Source of the DNA: Bin18 sp965242795
GTDB taxonomy: Bacteria; Desulfobacterota; Binatia; Bin18
DNA length: 64,000 bases
Direction of reading: 5' to 3'
Assembly: GCA_965242795.1 (NCBI GenBank)
Contig: OZ251505.1
Location: 1,364,001 to 1,428,000 of the forward strand
Positions 8,188-20,971 of the stretch are shown here, piece after piece. The translations under genes and the position numbers were made by a program. Every line of letters starts with the position of its first letter. Position 1 is the stretch's first letter. A model generated the notes under the pieces. That model was not told the origin of the DNA, ran no database searches, and saw only the letters and a program-made list of their open reading frames with translations.

Positions 8188-9315
8188 TTGCAACATCCCA
8201 TCCGCAGGCAGATGACGCCCGGCCCGGGCCGGGCGTTCGCGTTGGCGGCGCTGCTCGTCGTCTTCGGCTGCCAGTCCGCGGAGCAGGTGTCCCCGGAAGC
8301 GACCGACGCCGCCCCGGCGGTGCTGACGGTTCGCGTGGCGGCGCCCGTCAAACGGACCGTCCAGCGCACCGGCCGCGGGCAGGGCGCGCTGTTCGCCAAG
8401 GAGAGCGTCGTCCTGTCGAACAAACAGGAAGGCTACGTGCACCGCGTCCACGTGGACTTCGGCGACCGGGTGACGCAGGGCCAACTGCTGGCCGAGATGG
8501 AGGAGGAGGAACTCGCCTTGCAGGTCGAGGCGGAGGACAGCACCCTCAAGCAGGCGGAAGCCCAGTACGTGCATACCCGGGCCGAATACGCGCGCGCCGA
8601 GGAGTTGGCCACGGAAGAACTCATCCCCGTCCAGCAACTCGATACCCGCCGGGCAGACTTCACGGTCGCGGAGGCGCGGGTCAGGACCGCGGAAAAGACG
8701 CTGGCGCTGGCCCGCAAACGCCTGCGCGACACGCGCATCGTCTCGCCGGTGGACGGCTTCGTGCAGGAACGCTTCGTGAACCCCGGCGAATACAAGCAAG
8801 CCGCCTCGCCGCTGCTGGAACTGGTGGTGGTGGACCCGCTCAAGCTGCGCGCGCCGGTGCCCGAACGCTTCGCCGCGGTCGCCATGATCGGCATGCCGCT
8901 GCACGTCGAGGTGGAGGCGCTGCCGGGCGAGGTCTTCGAGGGCCGCCTGACGCGCATGGCCGCGCGCGTGGACCACAAGACGCGCTCGCTGCGCATCGAA
9001 GCCGAGATTCCGAACCCGGACGGCAAGCTCCGGCCCGGCTACTTCGCGCACGTCACCGGCGTGCTGGGCGAAGAAGAGGCGGTGTTCATCCCGCGCAGCG
9101 GATTGTCGCGCCTAGCCGGCGTGGAGCGCGTGTTCACCGTCCGCGACGACGTCGTCCGCTCGCGCGAGGTCGTCTCGGGCATGGAAGACGGGACATGGGT
9201 AGAAGTGACCGACGGGTTGCAGGAGGGCGACGTGGTCGCGGTCAGCGCCCTGGACCGGCTGGCCGACGGCATGACCGTCCGACCGCAACTCGTCCAGCCG
9301 TCGGAGATTCGCTGA
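8188..9315 (+). CDS. RND efflux periplasmic adaptor (membrane fusion protein), lipoprotein
   Basis: About 375 residues. The TTG at 8188 was chosen because AAGGA lies ten bases upstream; ATG at 8212 is the alternative. A lipoprotein signal ends at LLVVFGC. It is followed by the biotinyl-lipoyl half-motif (VVLSNKQEGYVHRVHVDFGDRV), an alpha-helical hairpin (about 100-180) and a barrel domain (LRAPVPERFAAVAM). Links an inner-membrane RND pump to an outer-membrane channel. The pump gene follows 46 bp downstream; no outer-membrane channel gene is nearby. Confidence 0.88.
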   Translation: MQHPIRRQMTPGPGRAFALAALLVVFGCQSAEQVSPEATDAAPAVLTVRVAAPVKRTVQRTGRGQGALFAKESVVLSNKQEGYVHRVHVDFGDRVTQGQLLAEMEEEELALQVEAEDSTLKQAEAQYVHTRAEYARAEELATEELIPVQQLDTRRADFTVAEARVRTAEKTLALARKRLRDTRIVSPVDGFVQERFVNPGEYKQAASPLLELVVVDPLKLRAPVPERFAAVAMIGMPLHVEVEALPGEVFEGRLTRMAARVDHKTRSLRIEAEIPNPDGKLRPGYFAHVTGVLGEEEAVFIPRSGLSRLAGVERVFTVRDDVVRSREVVSGMEDGTWVEVTDGLQEGDVVAVSALDRLADGMTVRPQLVQPSEIR

Positions 9316-9361
9316 CCGCCGCGGGGCACGCGAGCAGCCGGTTCGCCACGCTGGAACGCCC

Positions 9362-12544
<3,183 letters not shown>

Positions 12545-12595
12545 CCGCGTCGTGCGACGCCACGATTCGGAACGGCGACGCTCCCGCCCGATTCG

Positions 12596-13018
12596 TTAGT
12601 CTTCGCCGTGAGCGGACTCGTCGGGTGGCGACTCCGCTGCGTCCGTCGCCGGGTCCCAGGCATACACTTGCAGGCCCCACCAGCGGCGCAGCAACACCTT
12701 GCCCGGTGGAAAATGCGGCGGCTTGGACACGTCCGCGGCCCGGCAGACGTGCACCTCGGTCTTGCCGCGGCGGCCCGCCTTGGAATACCAGGCGGCCAAT
12801 CCCGCGGCCCGTTGGATGACCGCGTCGGGCATCGCGTCCAGCCCGTCCGGGTTGCGCACCACCACGTGACTGCCCGGCGCCCCGGCCGCATGCAGCCACA
12901 CGTCGTCCGGCGCGGCCACCTCGAACGTCAGCCGGTCGTTCTGCACGTCGCCCTTGCCGACCAGAATCTCGAACCCCGCGAACGGAATCGTCCGATACGG
13001 CCGCCCCTTGCTTCCCAT
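12596..13018 (-). CDS. Stand-alone NFACT-R (DUF814) RNA-binding domain protein
   Basis: 140 residues from ATG 13018 (MGSKGRPYRTIPFAG). FAGFEILVGKGDVQNDRLTF followed by DVWLHAAGAPGSHVVVRNP is the hallmark of the NFACT-R domain of FbpA/RqcH/Rqc2, proteins that act in ribosome quality control. Here only that domain is present, with no Fbp/NEMF N-terminus, so it is a minimal version with unknown partner. Convergent with the RND permease gene, 51 bp apart. Confidence 0.8.
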   Translation of the reverse strand: MGSKGRPYRTIPFAGFEILVGKGDVQNDRLTFEVAAPDDVWLHAAGAPGSHVVVRNPDGLDAMPDAVIQRAAGLAAWYSKAGRRGKTEVHVCRAADVSKPPHFPPGKVLLRRWWGLQVYAWDPATDAAESPPDESAHGED

Positions 13019-13195
13019 AATCCGTTCTCGACCCGCATGCCGCGGCGCGCCCGTGTGTGCCCGATGATGCGACTTGCTGGACAGCCGCGCCGCCAACGTA
13101 TGGTATATCCGACCGCCGGGGAGGACCTCCGTTCGCCTGTCCCCGGTCGATGCAACGGTGGACCTCACCCCGGCAGGAAAGGAATTTTTCGCCTT

Positions 13196-13276
13196 CTTCC
13201 CATCCCCTCTCCCTCTGCTCCCTGAGCTTGCGGTCCCCGAGCCTGTCGAAGGGGCGAAAGATCGAAGGGCGGGAGA
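13196..13276. repeat. Palindromic intergenic repeat with CCTGTCGAAGG core
   Basis: Pyrimidine-rich arm (CCCTCTCCCTCTGC) and matching purine arm (GGGAGAGGGA) enclose a GAGCCTGTCGAAGGGGCG core. The same core recurs at about 20706-20892, 25716-25738, 39218-39335, 40599-40621 and 58220-58245. It fills most of the gap before the helicase gene. Confidence 0.6.
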
Positions 13277-13306
13277 GGGAAATCCTCGAACCGACGGACC
13301 GACGCC

Positions 13307-16300
13307 ATGAAGCCTGCCACGTCTTCTTCGCCGGCATCTCTACCAACGTTCGACTTCGCGGCCAAGCCGCAGGTCGTGTCCGCGGTCGCCGAGGCGACGC
13401 GGCTGGCCTACGGCCATCTGTTCAACCCGGCCTTCGCCGCGGAGATTTCGTCGATCGATCCGCTGCCGCACCAGCGCGTCGCCGTGTACGAGCACCTGCT
13501 CGGGCGGTCGCCGCTCCGCTTCCTGCTGGCCGACGACGCCGGCGCCGGCAAGACGATCATGACCGGCCTCTACCTGCGCGAGGCGTTCGCGCGCTGCCTG
13601 ATGACGCGCGTGCTCGTCGTGCCGCCGGCCGGGCTGGTCGGCAACTGGGAACGCGAAATGCGCACCCTGTTCCGCCTGCCGTTCCGCATCGTGCGCGGGG
13701 ACGACGCCCGCACCGGCAACCCCTTCGCCGGACCGGACGGCGACCGCGTGATCGTCAGCATCGATACCTTGGCCGGCGAGCGGACGTTCGCCCGCCTGCG
13801 CGAGGCCGGCGCCTCCGGGGCCGCGCGACCCTACGACCTCGTCGTGTTCGACGAGGCCCACAAACTGGCCGCCCACCGCGAGCCGGACTTCTCCGTCCGC
13901 AAGACCGACCGCTACCGGCTCGCCGAGGCGCTCGCCGGACTCCCCGCGGACGACCCGCGGTGGGAGCTGGGCTGGTCGGCCCCCAACGTCCTGCTGCTGA
14001 CCGCGACGCCGCACATGGGCAAGGACTTCGCCTATTACTGCCTGTGGCGGCTGCTCGTGCCGGACGCGCTGGCGACCTTCGAGGCGTTCCAGGCGTTTCC
14101 GCCCGCCCGGCGGCGCCACCACTTCATCCGCCGCACCAAAGAAGAAATGGTCCGCTTCGACGGCCGCGCCCTCTATCCGCAGCGCCGGTGCGACACCCTG
14201 AGCTATGCGCTGAGCCCCGCGGAGCAGCGCCTGTACGCGGCCACGACCAGCTACATCGCGGACACGTACAACAAGGCCCGCATCCTCAACCGCTCCGCGG
14301 CGCGGCTGGCCATGAGCGTGTTCCAGCGCCGCCAAGCCAGTTCGACCCATGCGCTGCGGCGCTCGCTCGAACGTCGCCTGGAACGCCTGGACGACGCCAT
14401 CGAACTGGTGCGCGCCGGCCGCACGGACGAATTGGAGCGCCGGCAACGACGGTTGGGCCGCACGCCCGACTTCTTCGAGGACCGCACCGCGGACGAGGAT
14501 GCCGACGACACGGGCCGCGAACGCCACGAGGAGTTCGAGGCGCACGCCCTGGGCGGCCTCGTCGCGCTGACGCTGACCGACCTCCGGCAGGAACGCGCCG
14601 CGGTGCAGGCCCTTACCGATCAGGCGCGCCGCCTGACCGACGCCGGCGAGGACTCCAAATTCGAGAAACTCCGCGCCGTCGTGCGCGCGCCCGACTTCGC
14701 CCGCGAGAAATTCATCGTCTTCACCGAGCACCGCGACACAGCGGAATTCCTCGTCCGCCGGCTCGAAGGGCTGGGCTTCACCGGCCGGGTCGCCCTGATC
14801 CACGGCGGTCTCGACTACCGCGCGCGGGAAGCGCAGGTCGCCGCGTTCCGGCGGCCGGCGGACCGGGGCGGCGCCGCGTATCTGGTGGCGACCGACGCCG
14901 CCGGCGAAGGTATCAACCTCCAGTTCTGCTGGCTGATGGTGAACTACGACGTGCCGTGGAACCCGGCGCGGCTCGAACAACGCATGGGCCGCATCCACCG
15001 CTACGGCCAGCAACGCGACCCGGTCGTCATCGTCAACCTGGTCGCCGGCGGCACGCGCGAGGGGCGCGTCCTGAAGACCCTGCTCGACAAGCTCGAACGC
15101 ATTCGGACGCAACTCGGCTCCGACAAGGTGTTCGACGTGGTGGGCCGGCTGTTCGAGAACGTCTCGCTCCGGCACTACATGGAACGGGCCGTGACCGGCG
15201 ACGGGGCCGTACTCGACGCCATCGACGGCCGGCTGACCGAAGCCCAGGTGCGGGCGTTGGACGAGCGGGAACGCGCCCTGTTCGGCGGGGGCGACCTCAC
15301 GAGCCGCCTGCCCGCCCTCAAGGCCGCGATGGAGCAGGAACACTACCGCCGCCTGCTGCCCGGCTACGTGCGCGGCTTCCTCCAGACCGCGGCGCCGCTT
15401 CTGGACGTGCGCCTGGACGGCGACCCCGACGGCGTCTTCACTCTCCTCCCGCACCGCGCCCGCGGCCTCGACCCGCTGCGCGACGCGCTGGAGGGTTACC
15501 CCGAGGGCGTCCGCGACCGCTTCACCGTCTCCCGGCCCACGGACCCCGCAGACGCCGTCTGGCTCCATCCGGGCGAGCCCGTCTTCGACCGCTTCTGCGC
15601 CGCGCTGCTCGCGCGCTACGGCGACGAGGCGCGCCGCGGGGCCGTCTTCATCGACCCGCACGCCGACGCCCCGTACCTCTTCCACCTCGCCTGCATAACG
15701 GCCGTGCGCCGCCCACCCGCGGCGCCCGACGCTGCCCCGCTTCCCGCCCGCGGCACCGACGCATGGGACGCGCAGGCCGGGATCGTCGAAAGCCGCCTGG
15801 TCGGGCTGGGCCAGGACGCCGCGGGCACCGTCACGCCGTGCCCCGTGGAACATCTGTTGCTGCTGCGCGGCGCACCCGACGCGCGTCCCGGCAGCCTGCC
15901 GCTGGCACGTCGGGCGCGCGGGTTGACCGAGGCCGCCACCGCGTGGCTGCACGACGTCGCATTGGCGCGACTGGTCGCCGACCACCGCGCCGAAATCGAA
16001 CGCGGCCTGCCCGAACGGCGCGACTGGACCGCCCGCGGCTACGACCACAAGACCGCGGAGTTGCTCGCCCGGCGGCAGCGCCTCACCGAACGGAACCGCA
16101 AGGGCGACGCCCGCGCGGGAGCGGAGTTGGACCGGATCAAGGCGGAACAGCGCGGCCTGGCCGCGGAGAAGGCACGCCGCCTCGCCGCGCTGGAGGCGGA
16201 ACCGTCCCGCATCGTGCCGGGCGACGTCGTCCTGATCGCCCACGCCCACGTCCAGCCCACCGCGGACCCGGAGGAACGCCGCCGGCACGACGTCACCGTC

Positions 16301-16687
16301 GAGGCCATCGCCGTCCGGGTCGCCCGTGCCCACGAGGAAGCCGCGGGCGCGACCGTCCGCGACGTGGCGCAGCCCGACCGGGCGCGCGACGCCGGCCTGA
16401 CCGACTGGCCGGGCTTCGACCTGCTGTCCCGGCGGCCCGACGCCGCCGAGCGCGCCATCGAGGTCAAGGGCCGGGCCGGCTCCGGCGGCATCCAAATGGA
16501 GGCGAACGAGTGGGCCGCGGCCTGCAACCTGCGCAGCGACTACTGGCTGTACGTCGTTTTCGACTGCGCCACGCCCCGGCCGCGCCTGCTGCGCATCCGC
16601 GACCCGTTCGGCCGGCTCCTCGCCCGGAGCCGCGATACGACCGCCTTCACCGTCTCCGCCACCTCGCTCCTGGATGCCGCGGAGTGA
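13307..16687 (+). CDS. SNF2-family helicase with C-terminal DUF3883 domain (Hma-like helicase)
   Basis: 1126 residues. Superfamily 2 motifs are intact: Walker A DDAGAGKT (K82), DEAH at about 182-185, LLTATPHMGKDF, and in the second lobe VFTEHRDTAEFL, ATDAAGEGINLQ and EQRMGRIHRYGQ. A long charged region follows. The last about 90 residues (AIEVKGRAGSGGIQMEANEW) look like DUF3883, related to PD-(D/E)XK nuclease folds. Translocating ATPase of the defence shell with the DUF1156 methylase at 22208 and the DUF499 ATPase at 28052, all on this strand. I recall this trio as the Hma system; role in phage DNA recognition is inferred. Confidence 0.85.
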   Translation: MKPATSSSPASLPTFDFAAKPQVVSAVAEATRLAYGHLFNPAFAAEISSIDPLPHQRVAVYEHLLGRSPLRFLLADDAGAGKTIMTGLYLREAFARCLMTRVLVVPPAGLVGNWEREMRTLFRLPFRIVRGDDARTGNPFAGPDGDRVIVSIDTLAGERTFARLREAGASGAARPYDLVVFDEAHKLAAHREPDFSVRKTDRYRLAEALAGLPADDPRWELGWSAPNVLLLTATPHMGKDFAYYCLWRLLVPDALATFEAFQAFPPARRRHHFIRRTKEEMVRFDGRALYPQRRCDTLSYALSPAEQRLYAATTSYIADTYNKARILNRSAARLAMSVFQRRQASSTHALRRSLERRLERLDDAIELVRAGRTDELERRQRRLGRTPDFFEDRTADEDADDTGRERHEEFEAHALGGLVALTLTDLRQERAAVQALTDQARRLTDAGEDSKFEKLRAVVRAPDFAREKFIVFTEHRDTAEFLVRRLEGLGFTGRVALIHGGLDYRAREAQVAAFRRPADRGGAAYLVATDAAGEGINLQFCWLMVNYDVPWNPARLEQRMGRIHRYGQQRDPVVIVNLVAGGTREGRVLKTLLDKLERIRTQLGSDKVFDVVGRLFENVSLRHYMERAVTGDGAVLDAIDGRLTEAQVRALDERERALFGGGDLTSRLPALKAAMEQEHYRRLLPGYVRGFLQTAAPLLDVRLDGDPDGVFTLLPHRARGLDPLRDALEGYPEGVRDRFTVSRPTDPADAVWLHPGEPVFDRFCAALLARYGDEARRGAVFIDPHADAPYLFHLACITAVRRPPAAPDAAPLPARGTDAWDAQAGIVESRLVGLGQDAAGTVTPCPVEHLLLLRGAPDARPGSLPLARRARGLTEAATAWLHDVALARLVADHRAEIERGLPERRDWTARGYDHKTAELLARRQRLTERNRKGDARAGAELDRIKAEQRGLAAEKARRLAALEAEPSRIVPGDVVLIAHAHVQPTADPEERRRHDVTVEAIAVRVARAHEEAAGATVRDVAQPDRARDAGLTDWPGFDLLSRRPDAAERAIEVKGRAGSGGIQMEANEWAAACNLRSDYWLYVVFDCATPRPRLLRIRDPFGRLLARSRDTTAFTVSATSLLDAAE

Positions 16688-16831
16688 CCGGACGGTCTCG
16701 GAGAACGCACCGCGGCGGAGACTGTTCCATGAAAAGTCGATTCTGGGCTAGGATGAGCCAACCGCATATCTGCGGGGGCCATGCAACCGAAAAGACCCCC
16801 GTTCCGAACCGTTGGGGCAAGAGGGAGTGAG

Positions 16832-18088
16832 ATGACCGACCGACTCCGATATGAGACTCCGACACGCATCCGTCGGAGACCGTTCAAAGCGAGGGAAGAT
16901 GCCCGTTCTGGACGGTCGGACCGGGCGCGGAACGGCAATCGGGAAGGCGGCGTACCAGGGGCGCCGTCCGATCGCGACGTCGAGGAAGACCCGCACAGCG
17001 GGCTGGAAGTCGAACGAGACGACCCGCAGGTCACGATCGAACACCCTTTCGATCCGGAGAAGATAAAGGTGCGGACGACGCCGCTCCTCGTGGAGTCGCT
17101 GGTTGCGAGGATCGAACACGATGAAATCGACTTGGCGCCGGATTTCCAGCGGTCATTGGTGTGGGATGAAAAGCGGAAATGTCGATTGATCGAGTCGTTG
17201 CTCCTGCGTATCCCCATCCCGGTGTTCTACGTCGCCGCGGACGAGAAGGAGAATTGGGCCGTGGTTGACGGCATCCAACGCATATCGACTATCCACGAAT
17301 ACCTGACAGACCAATTTCCGTTAGGTCAACTCGAATATCTCGATCAACTCGATGGACAGACCTACAGCACGCTCCCCCGGCCTATGCAGCGGCGGATCAA
17401 TGAAACCCAATTCGTCGTGAACGTCATCGAGCCGGGAACGCCGGAAGACGTGATGTTCAACATTTTTCGACGCATCAACACGGGTGGCATGGCGTTGAAC
17501 GGACAGGAAATCCGTCATGCGCTGCATATCGGACCCGTCCGTGAGTACCTGAAGAAGCTCGCCGGAACTCAGGATTTTCTCGAAGCGACACGTCGGTCCG
17601 TCAAAAGCGACCGGATGGCCGACCGCGAATGCGTGTTGCGCTTTCTGGCGTTCCGCATCGACACCTGGGAGGAATACAACACTAGCGATCTCGACGGCTA
17701 TCTCGGTCGAGCCATGACGAAAATCAACGAAATGTCCGAAGACGCCCGAGAGCGCATCGCCCGGGACTTCGAGAAAGCCATGCGGGCGGCTTCCCGAATT
17801 TTCGGCGACGACGCCTTTCGTAAACGGTACGATATCGAGGATCCCCGTCGTCGCCCGATCAGCAAGGCGTTGTTCGAGGCGTGGAGCGTGCAACTCGCAC
17901 GTTGTTCCGCCGTAGAGATAGAGGAATTGGTCGACAAACGTGAAGAAGTCAGGAAACGGTTCATCGTGCTCATGAACGAGGACAGTGATTTCGATCGGGC
18001 CATATCGTATGGGACCGGAACGCCGCGGCGCGTCAAAAAACGCTTCGGCGCGATTGCTGAATTGACTGCCGAGGTCCTCGCATGTTGA
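16832..18088 (+). CDS. DUF262 (ParB-like nuclease fold) protein, first gene of a Menshen-like triplet
   Basis: 418 residues from ATG 16832, preceded by GAGGGAG. An Arg/Glu-rich disordered head of about 70 residues is followed by DUF262: DEIDLAPDFQRSLVW, then VVDGIQRISTIHEYL near residue 146, the variant of the DGQQR nucleotide-hydrolysing motif of GmrS, then FRRINTGGMALNGQEIRH. No DUF1524 HNH nuclease domain is attached, unlike GmrSD. The stop overlaps the next ATG by seven bases. May sense or hydrolyse NTP or act on DNA; unproven. Confidence 0.8.
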   Translation: MTDRLRYETPTRIRRRPFKAREDARSGRSDRARNGNREGGVPGAPSDRDVEEDPHSGLEVERDDPQVTIEHPFDPEKIKVRTTPLLVESLVARIEHDEIDLAPDFQRSLVWDEKRKCRLIESLLLRIPIPVFYVAADEKENWAVVDGIQRISTIHEYLTDQFPLGQLEYLDQLDGQTYSTLPRPMQRRINETQFVVNVIEPGTPEDVMFNIFRRINTGGMALNGQEIRHALHIGPVREYLKKLAGTQDFLEATRRSVKSDRMADRECVLRFLAFRIDTWEEYNTSDLDGYLGRAMTKINEMSEDARERIARDFEKAMRAASRIFGDDAFRKRYDIEDPRRRPISKALFEAWSVQLARCSAVEIEELVDKREEVRKRFIVLMNEDSDFDRAISYGTGTPRRVKKRFGAIAELTAEVLAC

Positions 18089-19212
18089 GAACGCTCAAAC
18101 TGTCGAATTTCAAGTGCTTCGAAAGCCTGGACTTGGCCTGCGCTCCGCTCACGTTGTTGTGTGGCCTCAACGGCATGGGCAAAAGCAGCGTGATCCAGGC
18201 GCTCCTCGTCCTGCGGCAGTCGTTCGAATCGGGAGACCTGCACGTTGGCAAATTGAACCTGGGTGGGGAGCTTGCCGACCTCGGAACGGGCCGGGACGTC
18301 CTCTTCGACGGAGCCGAGACCGACACGGTCGGATTCGAACTTCGGCGCGACGAAATCCAGATGCCGTGGAAACGTGCGTTCGATTATGCGGAAACCGCCG
18401 ATCAACTGACGGTCGCGTCCGATTCCGCTAACCGGTCCGTTCCCCTCGTTCCCACGGAGTGGCGTCACGTCCCCCCGTTTGCGGGCACGCTGCTCTACAT
18501 CGACGCGGAACGCGTCGGTCCCCTGAAGTTCTACCCCCTCTCGGAATCCCTGGCCCGGCGCGGCGACTTCGGCACGAACGGCGAATATGCCCTGAATTAT
18601 CTCAATCTGCGTCGGAACGACCTGTTGTCGGACGATGATCCCCGGTGTCCCCCCGACGTGCCGACCCGTCGCGTAATCGACGCCGTCGAGCGCTGGCTGC
18701 AGGACGTGACGCCCGGCGTCCATCTGCAACTCGAACCCGTGTCCGCCGCGGACGCGCTGATCGCCGGGTTTTCGTTCGACCGGCCGGGCGATGTCCCGAC
18801 GCGGCGCTACCGTGCAACGAACGTCGGATTCGGCCTGTCCTACACCTTGCCGGTACTGCTCGCCCTGCTGGCGCACGCGGGCTCGATGTGCTTGATCGAA
18901 AACCCCGAGGCGCATCTCCATCCGCGCGGCCAGACCAGACTGGCGGAACTTGCGGTGCGCGCCTCCCTGGCCGACGTGCAGGTCATCGTCGAAACCCACA
19001 GCGACCACTTCATGGACGGCGTCCGCATTGCCGTCCGCGACGGACTGATTCCGCCGGAGGGAACGGCCTTCCACTACTTCGAGCGCACCCGCGGCGCGAC
19101 CGAGGTGTCCTCGCCCCGGATAGACGCGGACGGACGCCTGTCCATGTGGCCGGCCGGCTTCTTCGACCAGCACGAAGAAAATCTGGCGCGGCTGCTCGCC
19201 CCCCGATCCTGA
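18082..19212 (+). CDS. AAA ATPase with DUF3696 domain, second gene of the triplet
   Basis: 376 residues, ABC-type SMC/RecF-like ATPase: start MLRTLKLSNFKCF, Walker A GLNGMGKSSVIQAL near residue 28, Walker B CLIENPEAHLHPRGQ near 270 and VETHSDHFMDGVR. The C-terminal WPAGFFDQHEENLARLL is the DUF3696 signature. Overlaps the DUF262 gene and ends one base before the third gene starts, so the three are surely co-translated. In defence systems such ATPases usually act as sensors that license a partner effector. Confidence 0.85.
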   Translation: MLRTLKLSNFKCFESLDLACAPLTLLCGLNGMGKSSVIQALLVLRQSFESGDLHVGKLNLGGELADLGTGRDVLFDGAETDTVGFELRRDEIQMPWKRAFDYAETADQLTVASDSANRSVPLVPTEWRHVPPFAGTLLYIDAERVGPLKFYPLSESLARRGDFGTNGEYALNYLNLRRNDLLSDDDPRCPPDVPTRRVIDAVERWLQDVTPGVHLQLEPVSAADALIAGFSFDRPGDVPTRRYRATNVGFGLSYTLPVLLALLAHAGSMCLIENPEAHLHPRGQTRLAELAVRASLADVQVIVETHSDHFMDGVRIAVRDGLIPPEGTAFHYFERTRGATEVSSPRIDADGRLSMWPAGFFDQHEENLARLLAPRS

Positions 19213-19213
19213 C

Positions 19214-20140
19214 ATGCGCGAGATGGTGTTGCACCATGCGAGCGTCCGCGCCCCCGACCGTGGCACCGCGGTCCGCTGGCTGCAAGACGTCTCGACCGGC
19301 ATGGCAGAACTCGTACACAACGAAAACAAGGTCGCCCAATCCAGCCTGAGAATGTCGCGGCCCCTCCAGGAAGTCGATTGCCTGCCCGGATACTCGTTGT
19401 TCGACGCCTACCAGGATGTCCGACGGGGCGGCGCACGAGACACCTATGCGTTTCTGATACGCCTGAGCGCGAAAGTTCCGCTCCTGAGCGAAGTCGGGGT
19501 GGACGTCAAGGATCGGTTTCTCGCGTGCGAGGCGCAACAACTCCCGCCCGAAGACGGAGAGCCGCTCGTCTTCTGTGCCTTGACCGATGGGATTGCCGTC
19601 GGGTTTCCGTCCGAGCCGGCTTGGGACGCCGACCGGCTGAGCGTCAGCTTCAACGAGCTATTGCCCGACGGGAGCCTCGAACCACACTCCGAAACGATAG
19701 ACAATCTCACCAGATCCGTTCACGCTCGCCCGATCTGTGCACGCCACCGCGCTGTTCTTCAAGACCAGAGTCCCGCGGTCCTGTGGGAGCGGAGAGACGA
19801 CGTTTTTCCACATCTGACTTTCGGACCGGACGTAAAACCGCCGCCCGAATTTTTGGGGGTCATCGTCAAAAGGTTCGCCGAACTCGACGAATCCGCGGCC
19901 GAATGGCACACCGTCGGCGGGGCCGCCCCGCGGTGGAAATGCAAGGTCACGCCTGAAAGCGATCGCCTCATGAAGAATAAGAAATTGCGCGAAGCGCGCC
20001 GGTTCCGGTCACGGCGCGGCACACGCGAATTGTTCGAATGGCACGCCTGGGTAAGGCGCGGGATGAGAATACACCTGCGTTTCGACGCGGATACCAAAGA
20101 AGTCGAAATCGGGTACGTTGGCCCTCACCTGCCGCTCTGA
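19214..20140 (+). CDS. Uncharacterised protein, third gene of the DUF262/DUF3696 triplet
   Basis: 308 residues with no domain I recognise. Visible features: MVLHHASVRAPDRGTAVRWL at the start, an acidic middle, a basic patch near the C-terminus (MKNKKLREARRFRSRRGTR) and a final beta-rich segment (IHLRFDADTKEVEIGYVG). Starts immediately after the ATPase stop. By position it resembles the third, unassigned component of Menshen (DUF262, DUF3696 ATPase and a partner, as I recall). Function unknown; candidate effector or adaptor. Confidence 0.65.
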   Translation: MREMVLHHASVRAPDRGTAVRWLQDVSTGMAELVHNENKVAQSSLRMSRPLQEVDCLPGYSLFDAYQDVRRGGARDTYAFLIRLSAKVPLLSEVGVDVKDRFLACEAQQLPPEDGEPLVFCALTDGIAVGFPSEPAWDADRLSVSFNELLPDGSLEPHSETIDNLTRSVHARPICARHRAVLQDQSPAVLWERRDDVFPHLTFGPDVKPPPEFLGVIVKRFAELDESAAEWHTVGGAAPRWKCKVTPESDRLMKNKKLREARRFRSRRGTRELFEWHAWVRRGMRIHLRFDADTKEVEIGYVGPHLPL

Positions 20141-20166
20141 TCGCGACACCGGGAGGAAGCAAGCAC

Positions 20167-20565
20167 ATGGGCGCAACGCACGTCACCGTGACGATTCGGA
20201 ATCCGGCCGATCCTGACCGGGCTTGGGAAGGGCTGTTTCTGGTCGATACCGGAGCTACGGATTCTCTCGTTCCCCGCCCACACCTGGAAGCCATCGGGCT
20301 GAAACCCGAAGGGCGGCGGACGTACGAATTGGCGAATGGGACCGAACTGCCATTGGACGTCACGATTGGGCGGATCGAATTCATGGGAGAGGTCGTCGGC
20401 GGCACGATCATATTCGGAGAAGCGGGCGCCGAACCGATCCTCGGCGTGACTGCTTTGGAGTCCGTCGGTATCGAAGTCGATCCGCTCAACCAACGCCTCA
20501 AACGTTTGCCCGCGGTGCGACTCAAACGATCACGTCATCCTCGGGAAAGATCAACTAGGCGTTGA
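20167..20565 (+). CDS. Clan AA (retropepsin-like) aspartic protease, copy 1
   Basis: 132 residues from ATG 20167 with a GGGAGGAAG site upstream. LVDTGATDSLVP is the active-site motif of single-domain retropepsin-like proteases, which work as dimers; FGEAGAEPILGVTALESVGIEVD is the second conserved region. Related to small prokaryotic clan AA proteins (TIGR03698-like). About 85% identical over the first 119 residues to a second copy at 31459. No signal peptide, so presumably cytoplasmic. Role in the island is unknown. Confidence 0.8.
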   Translation: MGATHVTVTIRNPADPDRAWEGLFLVDTGATDSLVPRPHLEAIGLKPEGRRTYELANGTELPLDVTIGRIEFMGEVVGGTIIFGEAGAEPILGVTALESVGIEVDPLNQRLKRLPAVRLKRSRHPRERSTRR

Positions 20566-20631
20566 GACGGAGGGGAATTCGATACGCCATGATCCGACCG
20601 GTTCAATGAGCGGGAGGAAAGGATATACAAG

Positions 20632-20927
20632 GGAATTACATCCAAGAGGATCCTAACGGTCAAAGGCCGGGGATGGGATGCGAAGGCTGGGGTGACAGCA
20701 GGGTTCGTTTCGACAGGCTCAACGAACTGAGGGGGGAGGCGGGGAAGGTCCTTGAGCTTGTCGAAAGGCCGGGGGTGGGATGCGAAGGCTGGGGTGGCAA
20801 CGGGGTTCGTTTCGATGTTTCGACCGGCTCAACACAGCGCAGGCTCAACGAACTGAGGGGTGGGGAAGGTCTCTGAGCGTGTCGAAGGGTGTCGCAACAG
20901 GTACGGGATCCTCTTGTCTGTCATTCC
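20632..20927. repeat. Composite inverted-repeat element bounded by GGAATTACAT / TGTCATTCC ends
   Basis: Left end 20632-20653 and right end 20906-20927 are imperfect inverted repeats (18 of 22 by my count), related to the inner arms of the element at 25519-25785. Inside lie two 52-bp direct repeats (20662-20713 and 20764-20815, four differences) and several copies of the CTTGTCGAAAGG palindrome. No gene is credible here; the whole 20566-21099 gap is repeat-derived. Confidence 0.6.
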
Positions 20928-20971
20928 CTTTCTTGAAGTATAGGATAGCGTGATGGACGGCTCGTTGGGAC

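Noticed and set aside
16832..18088. GmrSD-type modification-dependent restriction enzyme
   Set aside because: DUF262 is present but there is no DUF1524 HNH nuclease domain in the protein or next to it.
20632..20927. CRISPR array
   Set aside because: Only two 52-bp direct copies with the spacer itself made of other palindromes; no regular repeat-spacer series and no cas genes.
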